From Alphaproteobacteria bacterium (GTDB lineage Bacteria > Pseudomonadota > Alphaproteobacteria > Rickettsiales > UBA3002), in contig JAFLDD010000001.1 in NCBI GenBank assembly GCA_017302575.1, positions 1,797,816-1,861,815 of the forward strand: 64,000 nucleotides of DNA, given 5' to 3'. Each line of letters begins with the position of its first letter. Position 1 is the stretch's first letter. The notes below the pieces were generated by a model that made no database searches, was not told the DNA's origin, and worked only from the letters and a program-made list of their open reading frames with translations. Of this stretch, positions 17,265-27,171 are shown piece by piece. The translations under genes and the position numbers were made by a program.

Positions 17265-19610
17265 CTAGCTTACCAGCTCGCCATCGTCCTCTTCAGCTTT
17301 CTTTGCAGCTTTCTTTGCTGCACCGAACGTGAAGGTAACTTCATCGTCCTTGATGCCGATTTTCACCGAACCACCTTTAGACAGCTTGCCGAAGAGCACT
17401 TCGTTGGCCAGTGGCTTCTTGATTTTATCGGCAATCAAGCGACCCAGTGGGCGCGCGCCCATGGACTTATCGTAGCCTTTTTCCGCCAACCAGTCGGTCG
17501 CAGCTTCCGTAAGCGAGATGGTGATGTTGCGTTCTGAAAGTTGTGATTCCAGACTGTAAATAAACTTGCTCACTACGTGCTTCACCACGTCTTTATTCAG
17601 GTGGTCGAAGCCGATAATCGCATCCAAGCGGTTGCGGAATTCGGGAGTGAATAGACGGCTTACCGTGCTCTTCACTTCTTCGTCACCACGTGTGCTGGCA
17701 CCAAAGCCAATCGCATTACGCGCCGCGTCCGATGCGCCAGCGTTACTAGTCATGATGATGATGGTGTTGCGGAAGTTCACGACCTTGCCGTTCTGGTCGG
17801 TCAGGCGACCATAATCCATCACTTGCAGCAGGATATTGAATACATCGGGGTGGGCTTTCTCGATCTCGTCGAGCAGCACCACGGAGTAGGGGGTTTTATC
17901 GACCGCGTCGGTCAACTGGCCGCCTTGTTCGTAACCCACATAACCTGGAGGGGCACCGATGAGCGCGCTCACCGAATGTTTCTCCATATACTCGGACATA
18001 TCAAAGCGCACGAGCTCCATGCCCAGCGTTTTAGCAAGCTGGTTGGCCACTTCGGTTTTGCCCACACCCGTTGGGCCGGTAAATAAGTACGCACCCATTG
18101 GTTTGGTTTCTTCACGCAGACCCGCACGTGCCATTTTCACGGCAGCCGACACTTCGTCGATTGCACGGTCTTGGCCGAATACGGTCAGTTTTAGATTCTT
18201 CTCGAGATTCTTGAGTGCCTCGGCATCGTCCATCGTGACGGTCTTGGATGGCATACGCGCCATTTTCGAAATCACGTCTTCGATCTCTTTTACGGTGATG
18301 GTTTTCTTGCGTTTGTTCGCAGGCAGCAACATTTGTGCGGCACCTGCTTCGTCGATCACGTCGATGGCCTTATCGGGCAATTTACGGTCATGAATGTAAC
18401 GTTGTGAAAGCTCCACCGCTGCTTCGATTGCTGCAGGCAGGAAGCGCACATTATGGTGCTCTTCGTAATAGGGTTTCAGGCCGCGAAGGATTTTGATGCT
18501 GTCTTCAACGGTAGGTTCCATCACATCGATTTTCTGGAAGCGACGCGCGAGGGCACGGTCTTTCTCGATGGTCTGGTTGTATTCTTTGAAGGTGGTTGAA
18601 CCCACGCATTTCAAGCTGCCGCGCGCAAGGGCGGGCTTGAGCAGGTTGCACGCATCAAGCGCGCCACCCGAGGTCGAACCTGCGCCGATGATGGTATGAA
18701 TCTCATCGATGAACAGGATCGCACCGGGTAGCTTCTCAATCGATTTAATCACGGCTTTCATGCGCTCTTCGAAGTCGCCGCGGTAACGTGTACCCGCGAG
18801 CAGCGAACCCATATCGAGCGAGAAGATAACGGCGTTTTTAAGCACGGCAGGTACTTCGCCACGCGTAATGCGCAGGGCGAGGCCTTCGGCAATTGCGGTC
18901 TTACCCACGCCTGCTTCACCCACGAGTAGCGGGTTGTTCTTGGTGCGGCGGCAGAGAATCTGCACGGTGCGCTCAATCTCTTTTTCGCGACCGATGAGAA
19001 TATCGGTTTTACCCGACTGCGCCTTTTTATTGAGGTTCTGGCAGTACAAGGTGAGGGGGTCTTTCGACTCTTCTTCCTTGGCTTGTTTTTGGCTGTAACG
19101 AATCGAGCCGTCATCCATCTCTTCTTCTTGATGCTCGTTCTGCGATGATTGATTCGTCGCAATCTGGCGCAGGTCACCATATTTCACGATGCCATGCGAA
19201 ATGTAGTTCACCACATCAAGGCGGTTCACTTCCTGTTCCTGCAGGAAGAACACGGCGTGTGATTCGCGTTCCGAGAACATGGCAACGAGTACGTTCGCAC
19301 CATTCACTTCATGTTTGCCAGCCGATTGTACATGGATGGCAGCACGGTGCACTACGCGCTGGAAACCAGCGGTTGGGCGTGCTTCATCGACATGGTCAAC
19401 GACCAGCGACGCTAAGTCTTGTTCAACGAATTCAAGCAAAGCCGAGCGCAGACCATCAAGGTTTACGCCCACGCCGCGTAATACGGGCATAGCGTCTGCG
19501 TCTTCGGTGAGCGCGAGCAGCAAGTGCTCAAGCGTTGCATATTCATGGCGGTGGTGCTTAGCCAGTGCGAGGGCTTTGTGCAGAGTGGTTTCTAAGTTCT
19601 TCGACAACAT
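17265..19610 (-). CDS. clpA: ATP-dependent Clp protease ATP-binding subunit ClpA
   Basis: 781-aa AAA+ unfoldase that feeds ClpP. N domain (about 1-145) for ClpS binding, an acidic linker, then two AAA+ modules: Walker A GEAGVGKT (about 231-238) with Walker B FIDEIHTIIGAG, and Walker A GPTGVGKT (about 508-515) with Walker B VVLLDEIEKAHPDV. The ClpP-docking loop motif IGF occurs in AARNAIGFGAST. The C-terminal tail is Lys/Ala-rich then acidic. It follows clpS with 21 bp between them, the standard clpS-clpA operon. Confidence 0.97.
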   Translation of the reverse strand: MLSKNLETTLHKALALAKHHRHEYATLEHLLLALTEDADAMPVLRGVGVNLDGLRSALLEFVEQDLASLVVDHVDEARPTAGFQRVVHRAAIHVQSAGKHEVNGANVLVAMFSERESHAVFFLQEQEVNRLDVVNYISHGIVKYGDLRQIATNQSSQNEHQEEEMDDGSIRYSQKQAKEEESKDPLTLYCQNLNKKAQSGKTDILIGREKEIERTVQILCRRTKNNPLLVGEAGVGKTAIAEGLALRITRGEVPAVLKNAVIFSLDMGSLLAGTRYRGDFEERMKAVIKSIEKLPGAILFIDEIHTIIGAGSTSGGALDACNLLKPALARGSLKCVGSTTFKEYNQTIEKDRALARRFQKIDVMEPTVEDSIKILRGLKPYYEEHHNVRFLPAAIEAAVELSQRYIHDRKLPDKAIDVIDEAGAAQMLLPANKRKKTITVKEIEDVISKMARMPSKTVTMDDAEALKNLEKNLKLTVFGQDRAIDEVSAAVKMARAGLREETKPMGAYLFTGPTGVGKTEVANQLAKTLGMELVRFDMSEYMEKHSVSALIGAPPGYVGYEQGGQLTDAVDKTPYSVVLLDEIEKAHPDVFNILLQVMDYGRLTDQNGKVVNFRNTIIIMTSNAGASDAARNAIGFGASTRGDEEVKSTVSRLFTPEFRNRLDAIIGFDHLNKDVVKHVVSKFIYSLESQLSERNITISLTEAATDWLAEKGYDKSMGARPLGRLIADKIKKPLANEVLFGKLSKGGSVKIGIKDDEVTFTFGAAKKAAKKAEEDDGELVS

Positions 19611-19631
19611 ACGTGTTGTACTTTCTTTTGT

Positions 19632-20018
19632 TTAGTCTTCCTGTTGCTCCAGAGTGCATTGAAGGGGGTACTCGTTGATCCGTGCATACTCGACGACTTG
19701 TTCCACCTTGGTCTCGGCGACGTCGCGGGTGTAGATACCAACCACGGCAGCGCCTTTGTGATGGACCTGAAGCATTAACTCGACTGCTTCGGTGTGGGAG
19801 CGGCGGAAGATATGCTCAATTACCGTCACCACGAATTCCATCGGTGTATAGTCATCATTCAGCAGGATCACCTTGTACATGGGAGGGCGTTTTGGTTTCA
19901 CCTTGGCAGGGGCGAGTAGCAATTCACCATCTGCTTCGGCGTTACCGTTGGCATTCCCACCTTCGGCACCCATACGAATCGGATGAAACATCTTTTCCGT
20001 ACAATCCCAGTTTCTCAT
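19632..20018 (-). CDS. clpS: ATP-dependent Clp protease adaptor ClpS
   Basis: 128-aa N-degron adaptor that delivers substrates with bulky N-terminal residues to ClpA. The core motifs are visible: YKVILLNDDYTPMEFVV (substrate pocket Asn-Asp-Asp and Met) and HHKGAAVVGIYTRDVAETK (ClpA-binding His region). A flexible Gly/Asn/Glu-rich N-terminal extension of about 40 residues is longer than in E. coli. TAGGA lies before the ATG. Confidence 0.95.
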   Translation of the reverse strand: MRNWDCTEKMFHPIRMGAEGGNANGNAEADGELLLAPAKVKPKRPPMYKVILLNDDYTPMEFVVTVIEHIFRRSHTEAVELMLQVHHKGAAVVGIYTRDVAETKVEQVVEYARINEYPLQCTLEQQED

Positions 20019-20149
20019 AGAATTCCTAAGCTTCCGTTAATGGGGTGTTACTAAAACGTAAATTTCTGTAGTGGTTATTTATATTCAAAATCGACATGAA
20101 ATTGTCATATCGGGGTGTTAATTCTAATCCAATAGATGGGTAAAATCTA

Positions 20150-20638
20150 ATGACTTCGCAAGATGTAGTGCCAAAAGAACTGATGGATGGGTTGCGCAAG
20201 CGGCTGGATGAAGTCCTGCGTTTGAGCCAGAATAGCTTTGGTTTTTCGGAGCTTGATAAAGCATTGCGGTGCAAACACCCAAGCGCTTATTGGCGGCACG
20301 ATAACCCTGAAGTCATGGAGTGTTTGGAAGAACTTAGCGTTATGTACGCGCAAGCTTCTCTTGCCATAGGGTACCGTGCAGCCCCACTCGCTAAAGACAT
20401 TAGGCAGTCTCTAAGCGACGCTATTGCGTGCCATAATCCGCAACCGCTCATCCATGCCAATGCCAATGACTTTGTGAGCGAAGTAGAGGGCTGGGTGACA
20501 ATACTCAAAGAATTGAATGAAGTAGCCTCAAAATCATTTGTTGGGCCGCGTGGTCATTTAATAGAGCGTACTCCGCGTTTGCGCGCCGAAGCGCTTGAGC
20601 AGGCAGCGCGCTCCATTACCAGCCAACACAGAGAATAG
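20150..20638 (+). CDS. hypothetical protein, 162 aa
   Basis: Soluble, mainly helical protein that I do not recognise; no signal peptide or membrane segment. Residues 1-35 form an amphipathic helix (ELMDGLRKRLDEVLRLSQNS). Divergent from clpS across a 130-bp gap that contains an AT-rich stretch and a weak TCA-type direct repeat (CGACATG-AAAT-TGTCATA at 20092-20109). No strong ribosome binding site; TAAAAT lies just before the ATG, so the message might be leaderless. Confidence 0.6.
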   Translation: MTSQDVVPKELMDGLRKRLDEVLRLSQNSFGFSELDKALRCKHPSAYWRHDNPEVMECLEELSVMYAQASLAIGYRAAPLAKDIRQSLSDAIACHNPQPLIHANANDFVSEVEGWVTILKELNEVASKSFVGPRGHLIERTPRLRAEALEQAARSITSQHRE

Positions 20639-20666
20639 CGCGTGACTTTCTATGGCTGACTGCTAA

Positions 20667-20695
20667 GAAACTTCCAACATAGAAAAGGAAGTTTC
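20667..20695 (+). promoter_or_regulatory. hairpin that sequesters the terC ribosome binding site
   Basis: GAAACTTCC (20667-20675) and GGAAGTTTC (20687-20695) are perfect complements around an 11-nt loop. The 3' arm contains the only purine-rich ribosome binding site (AGGAAG) and ends 2 nt before the ATG. The structure would hide the site until melted or refolded, so translational control is likely; inference. Confidence 0.6.
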
Positions 20696-20697
20696 GC

Positions 20698-21639
20698 ATG
20701 GATAAGCCGTTATGGATGTGGGCCGCGTTTTTGGGCATAGTATTATTTTTGCTAGTTCTTGATTTAGGCGTATTCCACCGTAAACAAAAGGAAATCGGTG
20801 TACGTGATAGCCTTGTAAGCAGCGCCATGTATATCTGTATCGGATTGCTTTTTGGTTTATTCGTGTGGCATCAGCTAGGTGCTGATTCGGGCAAGGAATA
20901 TTTCACGGGCTTCCTCATCGAAAAAACACTTTCGATGGATAATATCTTCGTCATTTCGTTGATTTTTACCCATCTGGCAATTCCGCGTAAATACCAGCAT
21001 CGCGTGCTGTTCTGGGGTATTTTAGGGGTGATTGTCTTGCGTGCTATCATGATTGGCGTGGGTGCGACGCTCGTCAAAGAAGTTGAGTGGGTGCTGTATA
21101 TTTTCGCCGCGTTTCTTATCTTCACGGGTATTAAGATGCTCTTTGCTTCTGAGAAGCACGAGATGGGCGAGAGTAAGCTGCTTAAGTGGATTTCACGCCA
21201 TTTCCGCGTGACCAAGGAGATTGAAGGGCAGAAGTTCTTCGTGAGTAAGTATGATGAGAATACCGGCAAATACGCACGCTATATGACGCCGCTCATGGTA
21301 GCGTTGATAATGGTAGAGCTGACCGATTTGGTATTTGCCGTTGATTCGGTGCCGGCTATTTTTGCGATCACCACCGATCCGTATATTGTCTATACTAGCA
21401 ATATCTTTGCGATTTTGGGTCTACGCGCGCTTTACTTTGCGCTGGATGCGGTGATTCATCGCTTCCATTATCTCAAATACGCGCTGTCGCTGGTATTGGT
21501 ATTTATTGGCTCGAAGGTGTTTATCGCCGATCTCATGGGGTTCAACAAATTCCCGCCATCTATCTCTTTGGGAGTAACGGTTGGATTGCTCGCCGCAGGT
21601 GTCTTGTACTCGCTCTATAAAACGCGCAAGAGTGCTTAA
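20698..21639 (+). CDS. TerC/Alx family membrane protein
   Basis: 313-aa integral membrane protein of the TerC family (Alx/YgjT subgroup), linked in E. coli to Mn2+ export and alkaline pH response. About eight or nine membrane segments. The family acidic signatures are present: LDNIF-like motif as TLSMDNIFVISLIFTHLAIP and a second as VELTDLVFAVDSVPAIFAITTDP. Length matches the Alx subgroup. An RBS-masking hairpin sits directly upstream, which is notable because E. coli alx is controlled by an RNA element in its leader. ExoD follows after 5 bp. Confidence 0.92.
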   Translation: MDKPLWMWAAFLGIVLFLLVLDLGVFHRKQKEIGVRDSLVSSAMYICIGLLFGLFVWHQLGADSGKEYFTGFLIEKTLSMDNIFVISLIFTHLAIPRKYQHRVLFWGILGVIVLRAIMIGVGATLVKEVEWVLYIFAAFLIFTGIKMLFASEKHEMGESKLLKWISRHFRVTKEIEGQKFFVSKYDENTGKYARYMTPLMVALIMVELTDLVFAVDSVPAIFAITTDPYIVYTSNIFAILGLRALYFALDAVIHRFHYLKYALSLVLVFIGSKVFIADLMGFNKFPPSISLGVTVGLLAAGVLYSLYKTRKSA

Positions 21640-21644
21640 TTGCC

Positions 21645-22232
21645 ATGCGCACTTCGGCGCTGTTAGAGCAGATTGCGCAGGAGCAGCGCGGCGAAGCGAT
21701 TGCCATTGGTACGCTGTTTGACCGTCTGGCCGATCGTGGCATGGGGCTGGTCATCCTACTCTTCGTGCTGCCTAACTGTATTCCCATTTTTAGTGTGCCA
21801 GGCGTTTCAGCGGTGACGGGTTTGCCCATTTTCATCATCGCGATGGAAATGGCATTGGGTAAGCAAAGTGTGGTCTTACCAGCGCCCTTGCGTGCGAAGC
21901 ATATCCCCGTCGCTGGATTCACCAGAATCCTTCGCCTACTAGTTCCAGCACTTCGCTGGTGCGAGATGCTCATCAAAGAACGTCGCTATAGTTTTTTTGA
22001 GCGCCACGAGCGTTTCATTGGCTGCGTGCTGATGATCATGGCGATTATTCTGGCGTTGCCCATGCCGTTTCTCAATTTTCTACCCGCGGTTTGTATCGCC
22101 ATCATCGCGTTGGGCATTGTCGAAAAAGACGGGCTTGCCGTGACGCTCGGTCTGATACTCAGCGCTATCGCGCTCTATTTGCTGACGTTGATTATTGATA
22201 CGTTGATTGCGCTGGTGCTGGGCTGGCTATAG
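21645..22232 (+). CDS. ExoD family membrane protein
   Basis: 195-aa protein of the ExoD family (named for a Rhizobium exopolysaccharide locus; molecular function unknown). A conserved N-terminal region (FDRLADRGMGLVILLFVLPNCIP) leads to several membrane helices, the last two near the C-terminus. The segment VPGVSAVTGLPIFIIAMEMALG matches the family's conserved core. Likely co-transcribed with the TerC gene. Confidence 0.85.
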   Translation: MRTSALLEQIAQEQRGEAIAIGTLFDRLADRGMGLVILLFVLPNCIPIFSVPGVSAVTGLPIFIIAMEMALGKQSVVLPAPLRAKHIPVAGFTRILRLLVPALRWCEMLIKERRYSFFERHERFIGCVLMIMAIILALPMPFLNFLPAVCIAIIALGIVEKDGLAVTLGLILSAIALYLLTLIIDTLIALVLGWL

Positions 22233-22236
22233 CGCG

Positions 22237-22476
22237 CTACCAGTTACGCCAGATTGGCTTACCCAGATCAATATCGGCCTTGTCGGTCAATGCGCCGATC
22301 GTGCCGCCTACGCCTGCGCCAATCGCTGCGCCGGTGACAGGTGAGTGCACAGTAGCCCCAACAACGGCGCCCGCCGCCGCGCCAGCGAGTGCGCCCGTTG
22401 CCGCACGGTCTTCTCTCGTATCACCGCATGCGCTGAGTAAAAGCGTGCTAGCGAGTAATGCGTAATGTAGTTTCAT
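22237..22476 (-). CDS. small glycine-zipper lipoprotein
   Basis: 79-aa protein with a lipoprotein signal: LLLSAC lipobox with Cys at about 17, so lipidated and anchored in the outer or inner membrane. The mature part is a glycine-zipper hairpin (GALAGAAAGAVVGATV and GAAIGAGVGGTIGAL), resembling the SlyB/Rick_17kDa-type small lipoproteins. A strong AGGAG site precedes the ATG. It converges on the exoD gene with 4 bp between them. Confidence 0.85.
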   Translation of the reverse strand: MKLHYALLASTLLLSACGDTREDRAATGALAGAAAGAVVGATVHSPVTGAAIGAGVGGTIGALTDKADIDLGKPIWRNW

Positions 22477-22659
22477 CGTACGTCTCCTGTGGTTGGTTCA
22501 TCGGTAGTCTATAGCCATATAGTCTTCGAGGAATAGGGTTTCTAGTGCAGTGCCCGCCAAAGTCGCAGAAAACCTTATAATCATGGCTTCTGCGCATCAG
22601 TTATCCACAGGCCCATATGACGGTTCTATGAAGAAAGTGAAAAAAAGATAAAATGACTG

Positions 22660-22688
22660 TTGACAGGAGTGGGTCCAATGTCTAGAAC
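22660..22688 (+). promoter_or_regulatory. probable rRNA promoter
   Basis: TTGACA (22660-22665), a 17-bp spacer and TAGAAC (22683-22688). It is the best promoter match in the 630-bp gap before the 23S gene and has the right orientation. A TTATCCACA sequence (consensus DnaA box) lies 60 bp upstream. Confidence 0.55.
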
Positions 22689-23107
22689 GCCACTCCCTTC
22701 TGGACGCAAGTCTCGGAAGTTCGCGCTGCGCCTTTCAAGCCAATGAGAGAATCGCAGCGACTGCTGAATGAAAAAGTGAATAGGTATCTACAACGCGCTT
22801 TATGTGTGTTGCTTCGAGCCATGCATGCCTCATTGTCTAACCGAGAGCTTGCACGAAGCGACTAGTCATTTCGAGTGACGACCATAAAGACGTTGATGCT
22901 GATTATTAGTTCACCGAAACCTCAGACCTAATAGCTTCATTTATGCCACTCTCGGCCGAGTGCGAAGTATACGCGGGTAAGATCCGCAGCTTCTTAGCTC
23001 ACTAACCGAGCAAGGCTATTACGATGAAAGCCTGTTTTGTTCTGTGTGTGAGGTGCATCAGATAATCTCAAGCGCTAATAAAGATCTAAAATTAAATTTT
23101 AGAATCA
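22689..23107 (+). other. leader of the 23S-5S operon, no 16S and no tRNA
   Basis: About 420 bp between the probable promoter and the 23S start. I find no tRNA cloverleaf and no 16S 3' end (no anti-SD CCTCC-containing tail) here. The region has several short dyads but no convincing boxA. An AT-rich stretch precedes the 23S 5' end. It therefore looks like a dedicated 23S leader and not an internal transcribed spacer. Confidence 0.6.
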
Positions 23108-26181
<3,074 letters not shown>

Positions 26182-26292
26182 AATTTTGCGCAGGGATTTG
26201 ACGATCCCTCACATGCAGTGCAAAGCAGACTTGCTTTACACTGATGATTTTAGAGTTGAACTAAATGAATCAGTAGATACCTATTCTTTTCA

Positions 26293-26449
26293 GAAACAGG
26301 GCCGTTTTGACGGTCTGGTGATTATAGCGAAAGTGGTACCACACGTTCCCATCCCGAACACGACCGTGAAACCTTTCAGCGCTGATGGTACTTCGTCTTA
26401 AGACGTGGGAGAGTAAGTCGTCGCCAGACCTTCAAAACGGCCCTGTTTC
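26293..26449 (+). other. long processing stem around 5S rRNA, with terminator-like end
   Basis: The 18 nt just before the 5S gene (26293-26310) are perfectly complementary to 26432-26449 just after it. They extend the 5S terminal stem, probably as an RNase III or RNase E processing substrate. The 3' arm runs into a T-rich tract (26447-26454), so it may also end transcription. Confidence 0.7.
26312..26430 (+). rRNA. rrf: 5S ribosomal RNA
   Basis: 119 nt, with terminal stem GGTCTGG/CCAGACC. The loop-B/C region CGTTCCCATCCCGAACACG and GTGGGAGAGTAAGTCG near the 3' end are typical 5S. It lies 130 nt after the 23S gene with no intervening tRNA, and no tRNA-fMet follows. Confidence 0.95.
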
Positions 26450-26609
26450 TTTTTCAGCCTTTTTTCTCAACCCATTCCGACCATCTGCGTCGTCGCATCC
26501 ACATTTTCATGCCATTACGTAGCGCCGCTACGCGCAGTCATGAACATGCGGCATGTGCTCCTAGCATCTGGCCGAACTATGCCGAGAATGTAAGTTAGGG
26601 GGCATAGAC
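26450..26609. other. intergenic stretch with nested inverted repeats
   Basis: No gene seen. ATGCC near 26511 pairs with GGCAT near 26551, enclosing GTAGC-GCC-GCTAC. The rest is unremarkable. Vocabulary (GCGCCGCTACGCG) resembles the family 2 repeat, but similarity is too weak to call a copy. Confidence 0.4.
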
Positions 26610-26610
26610 C

Positions 26611-26666
26611 CCTAAAATTTTGCCCGTAGAGGGCTGTAGGTGCCTATTCACTGCTTGGGCCCTATC
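26611..26666 (+). repeat. direct repeat flanking an orphan gene, left copy
   Basis: About 56 bp beginning CCTAAAATTTTGCCCGTAGA, matching 27079-27133 at roughly four of five positions. The shared core includes TTGCCCGTAGAGG, TGTAG and CCTATT. The two copies bracket the 95-aa gene at 26790. The left copy is followed by CTACGGGGC and an A-run, which can fold back on GCCCGTAG. Confidence 0.65.
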
Positions 26667-26709
26667 CAGAAGGCCTACGGGGCTAAAAAAGCTTAAAACC
26701 GATTGAACA

Positions 26710-26755
26710 CTTCATTAAACTGTCATGACCAAGTCTTAGGTCTATATGTTATTAT
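26710..26755 (+). promoter_or_regulatory. TCAYA-type direct repeat box plus -10
   Basis: CTTCATT-AAAC-TGTCATG (26710-26727) followed after 22 bp by TATTAT (26750-26755), upstream of the 26790 gene. It is one of eight boxes in the window with the same layout. Confidence 0.55.
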
Positions 26756-26789
26756 CTTCTTATTGATTTTATCTAAGGTGGAGAAGTTC

Positions 26790-27077
26790 ATGGCTACCAT
26801 GCGATTTGCAGGGAACACTTTCGAAGTGAAGAAAGCGCCAGTAGATAAAGACGGCTTTGTAGATGTGCAATACACCATTTCAGGCTCCAATACGGCCGTA
26901 TTGCACGCGTTCTGCCAGGAACAACAATGTTCCCCAAGCCCCATGGTCAATGGCGCATTTACGCTCAGAAGCTCAGATGTGAATAGCGCTTCGCCCAATG
27001 GCGATTCACCTGCCGTTAAGGCAATATACGATGCCTTGAAGGCTGCGACCATAGAGCGCGGCGGACCTGCCGGCTAA
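26790..27077 (+). CDS. orphan protein, 95 aa, between direct repeats
   Basis: I do not recognise it. It is a small soluble protein (MRFAGNTFEVKKAPVDKDG...) with two Cys in FCQEQQCSP and a helical C-terminus (AVKAIYDALKAATIERG). The ATG at 26790 has AAGGTGGAG upstream; a longer frame from 26703 runs through the promoter and is unlikely. The gene lies between two ~55-bp direct repeats and is preceded by a TCAYA box. The arrangement suggests a discrete unit that may have moved or duplicated; inference. Confidence 0.65.
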   Translation: MATMRFAGNTFEVKKAPVDKDGFVDVQYTISGSNTAVLHAFCQEQQCSPSPMVNGAFTLRSSDVNSASPNGDSPAVKAIYDALKAATIERGGPAG

Positions 27078-27078
27078 T

Positions 27079-27133
27079 CCTAAATCTTGCCCGTAGAGGC
27101 GTGTAGATACCTATTTGCTTGCACTGCCCTATC
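27079..27133 (+). repeat. direct repeat flanking an orphan gene, right copy
   Basis: Begins CCTAAATCTTGCCCGTAGAG, 2 bp after the stop of the 26790 gene, and matches the left copy at 26611-26666. It lies between convergent genes. See the left copy for the shared core. Confidence 0.65.
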
Positions 27134-27171
27134 AAACGAGCAGGTCAGCGCTAAAATGCCCTTATTTTGGA

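Noticed and set aside
20092..20109. A ninth TCAYA-type box before the 20150 gene
   Set aside because: CGACATG-AAAT-TGTCATA has the right period but no convincing -10 at 20-22 bp, so it is mentioned only as weak.
22477..23107. tRNA-Ile/tRNA-Ala spacer genes expected before an alphaproteobacterial 23S
   Set aside because: I searched for T-loop and acceptor pairs and found none.
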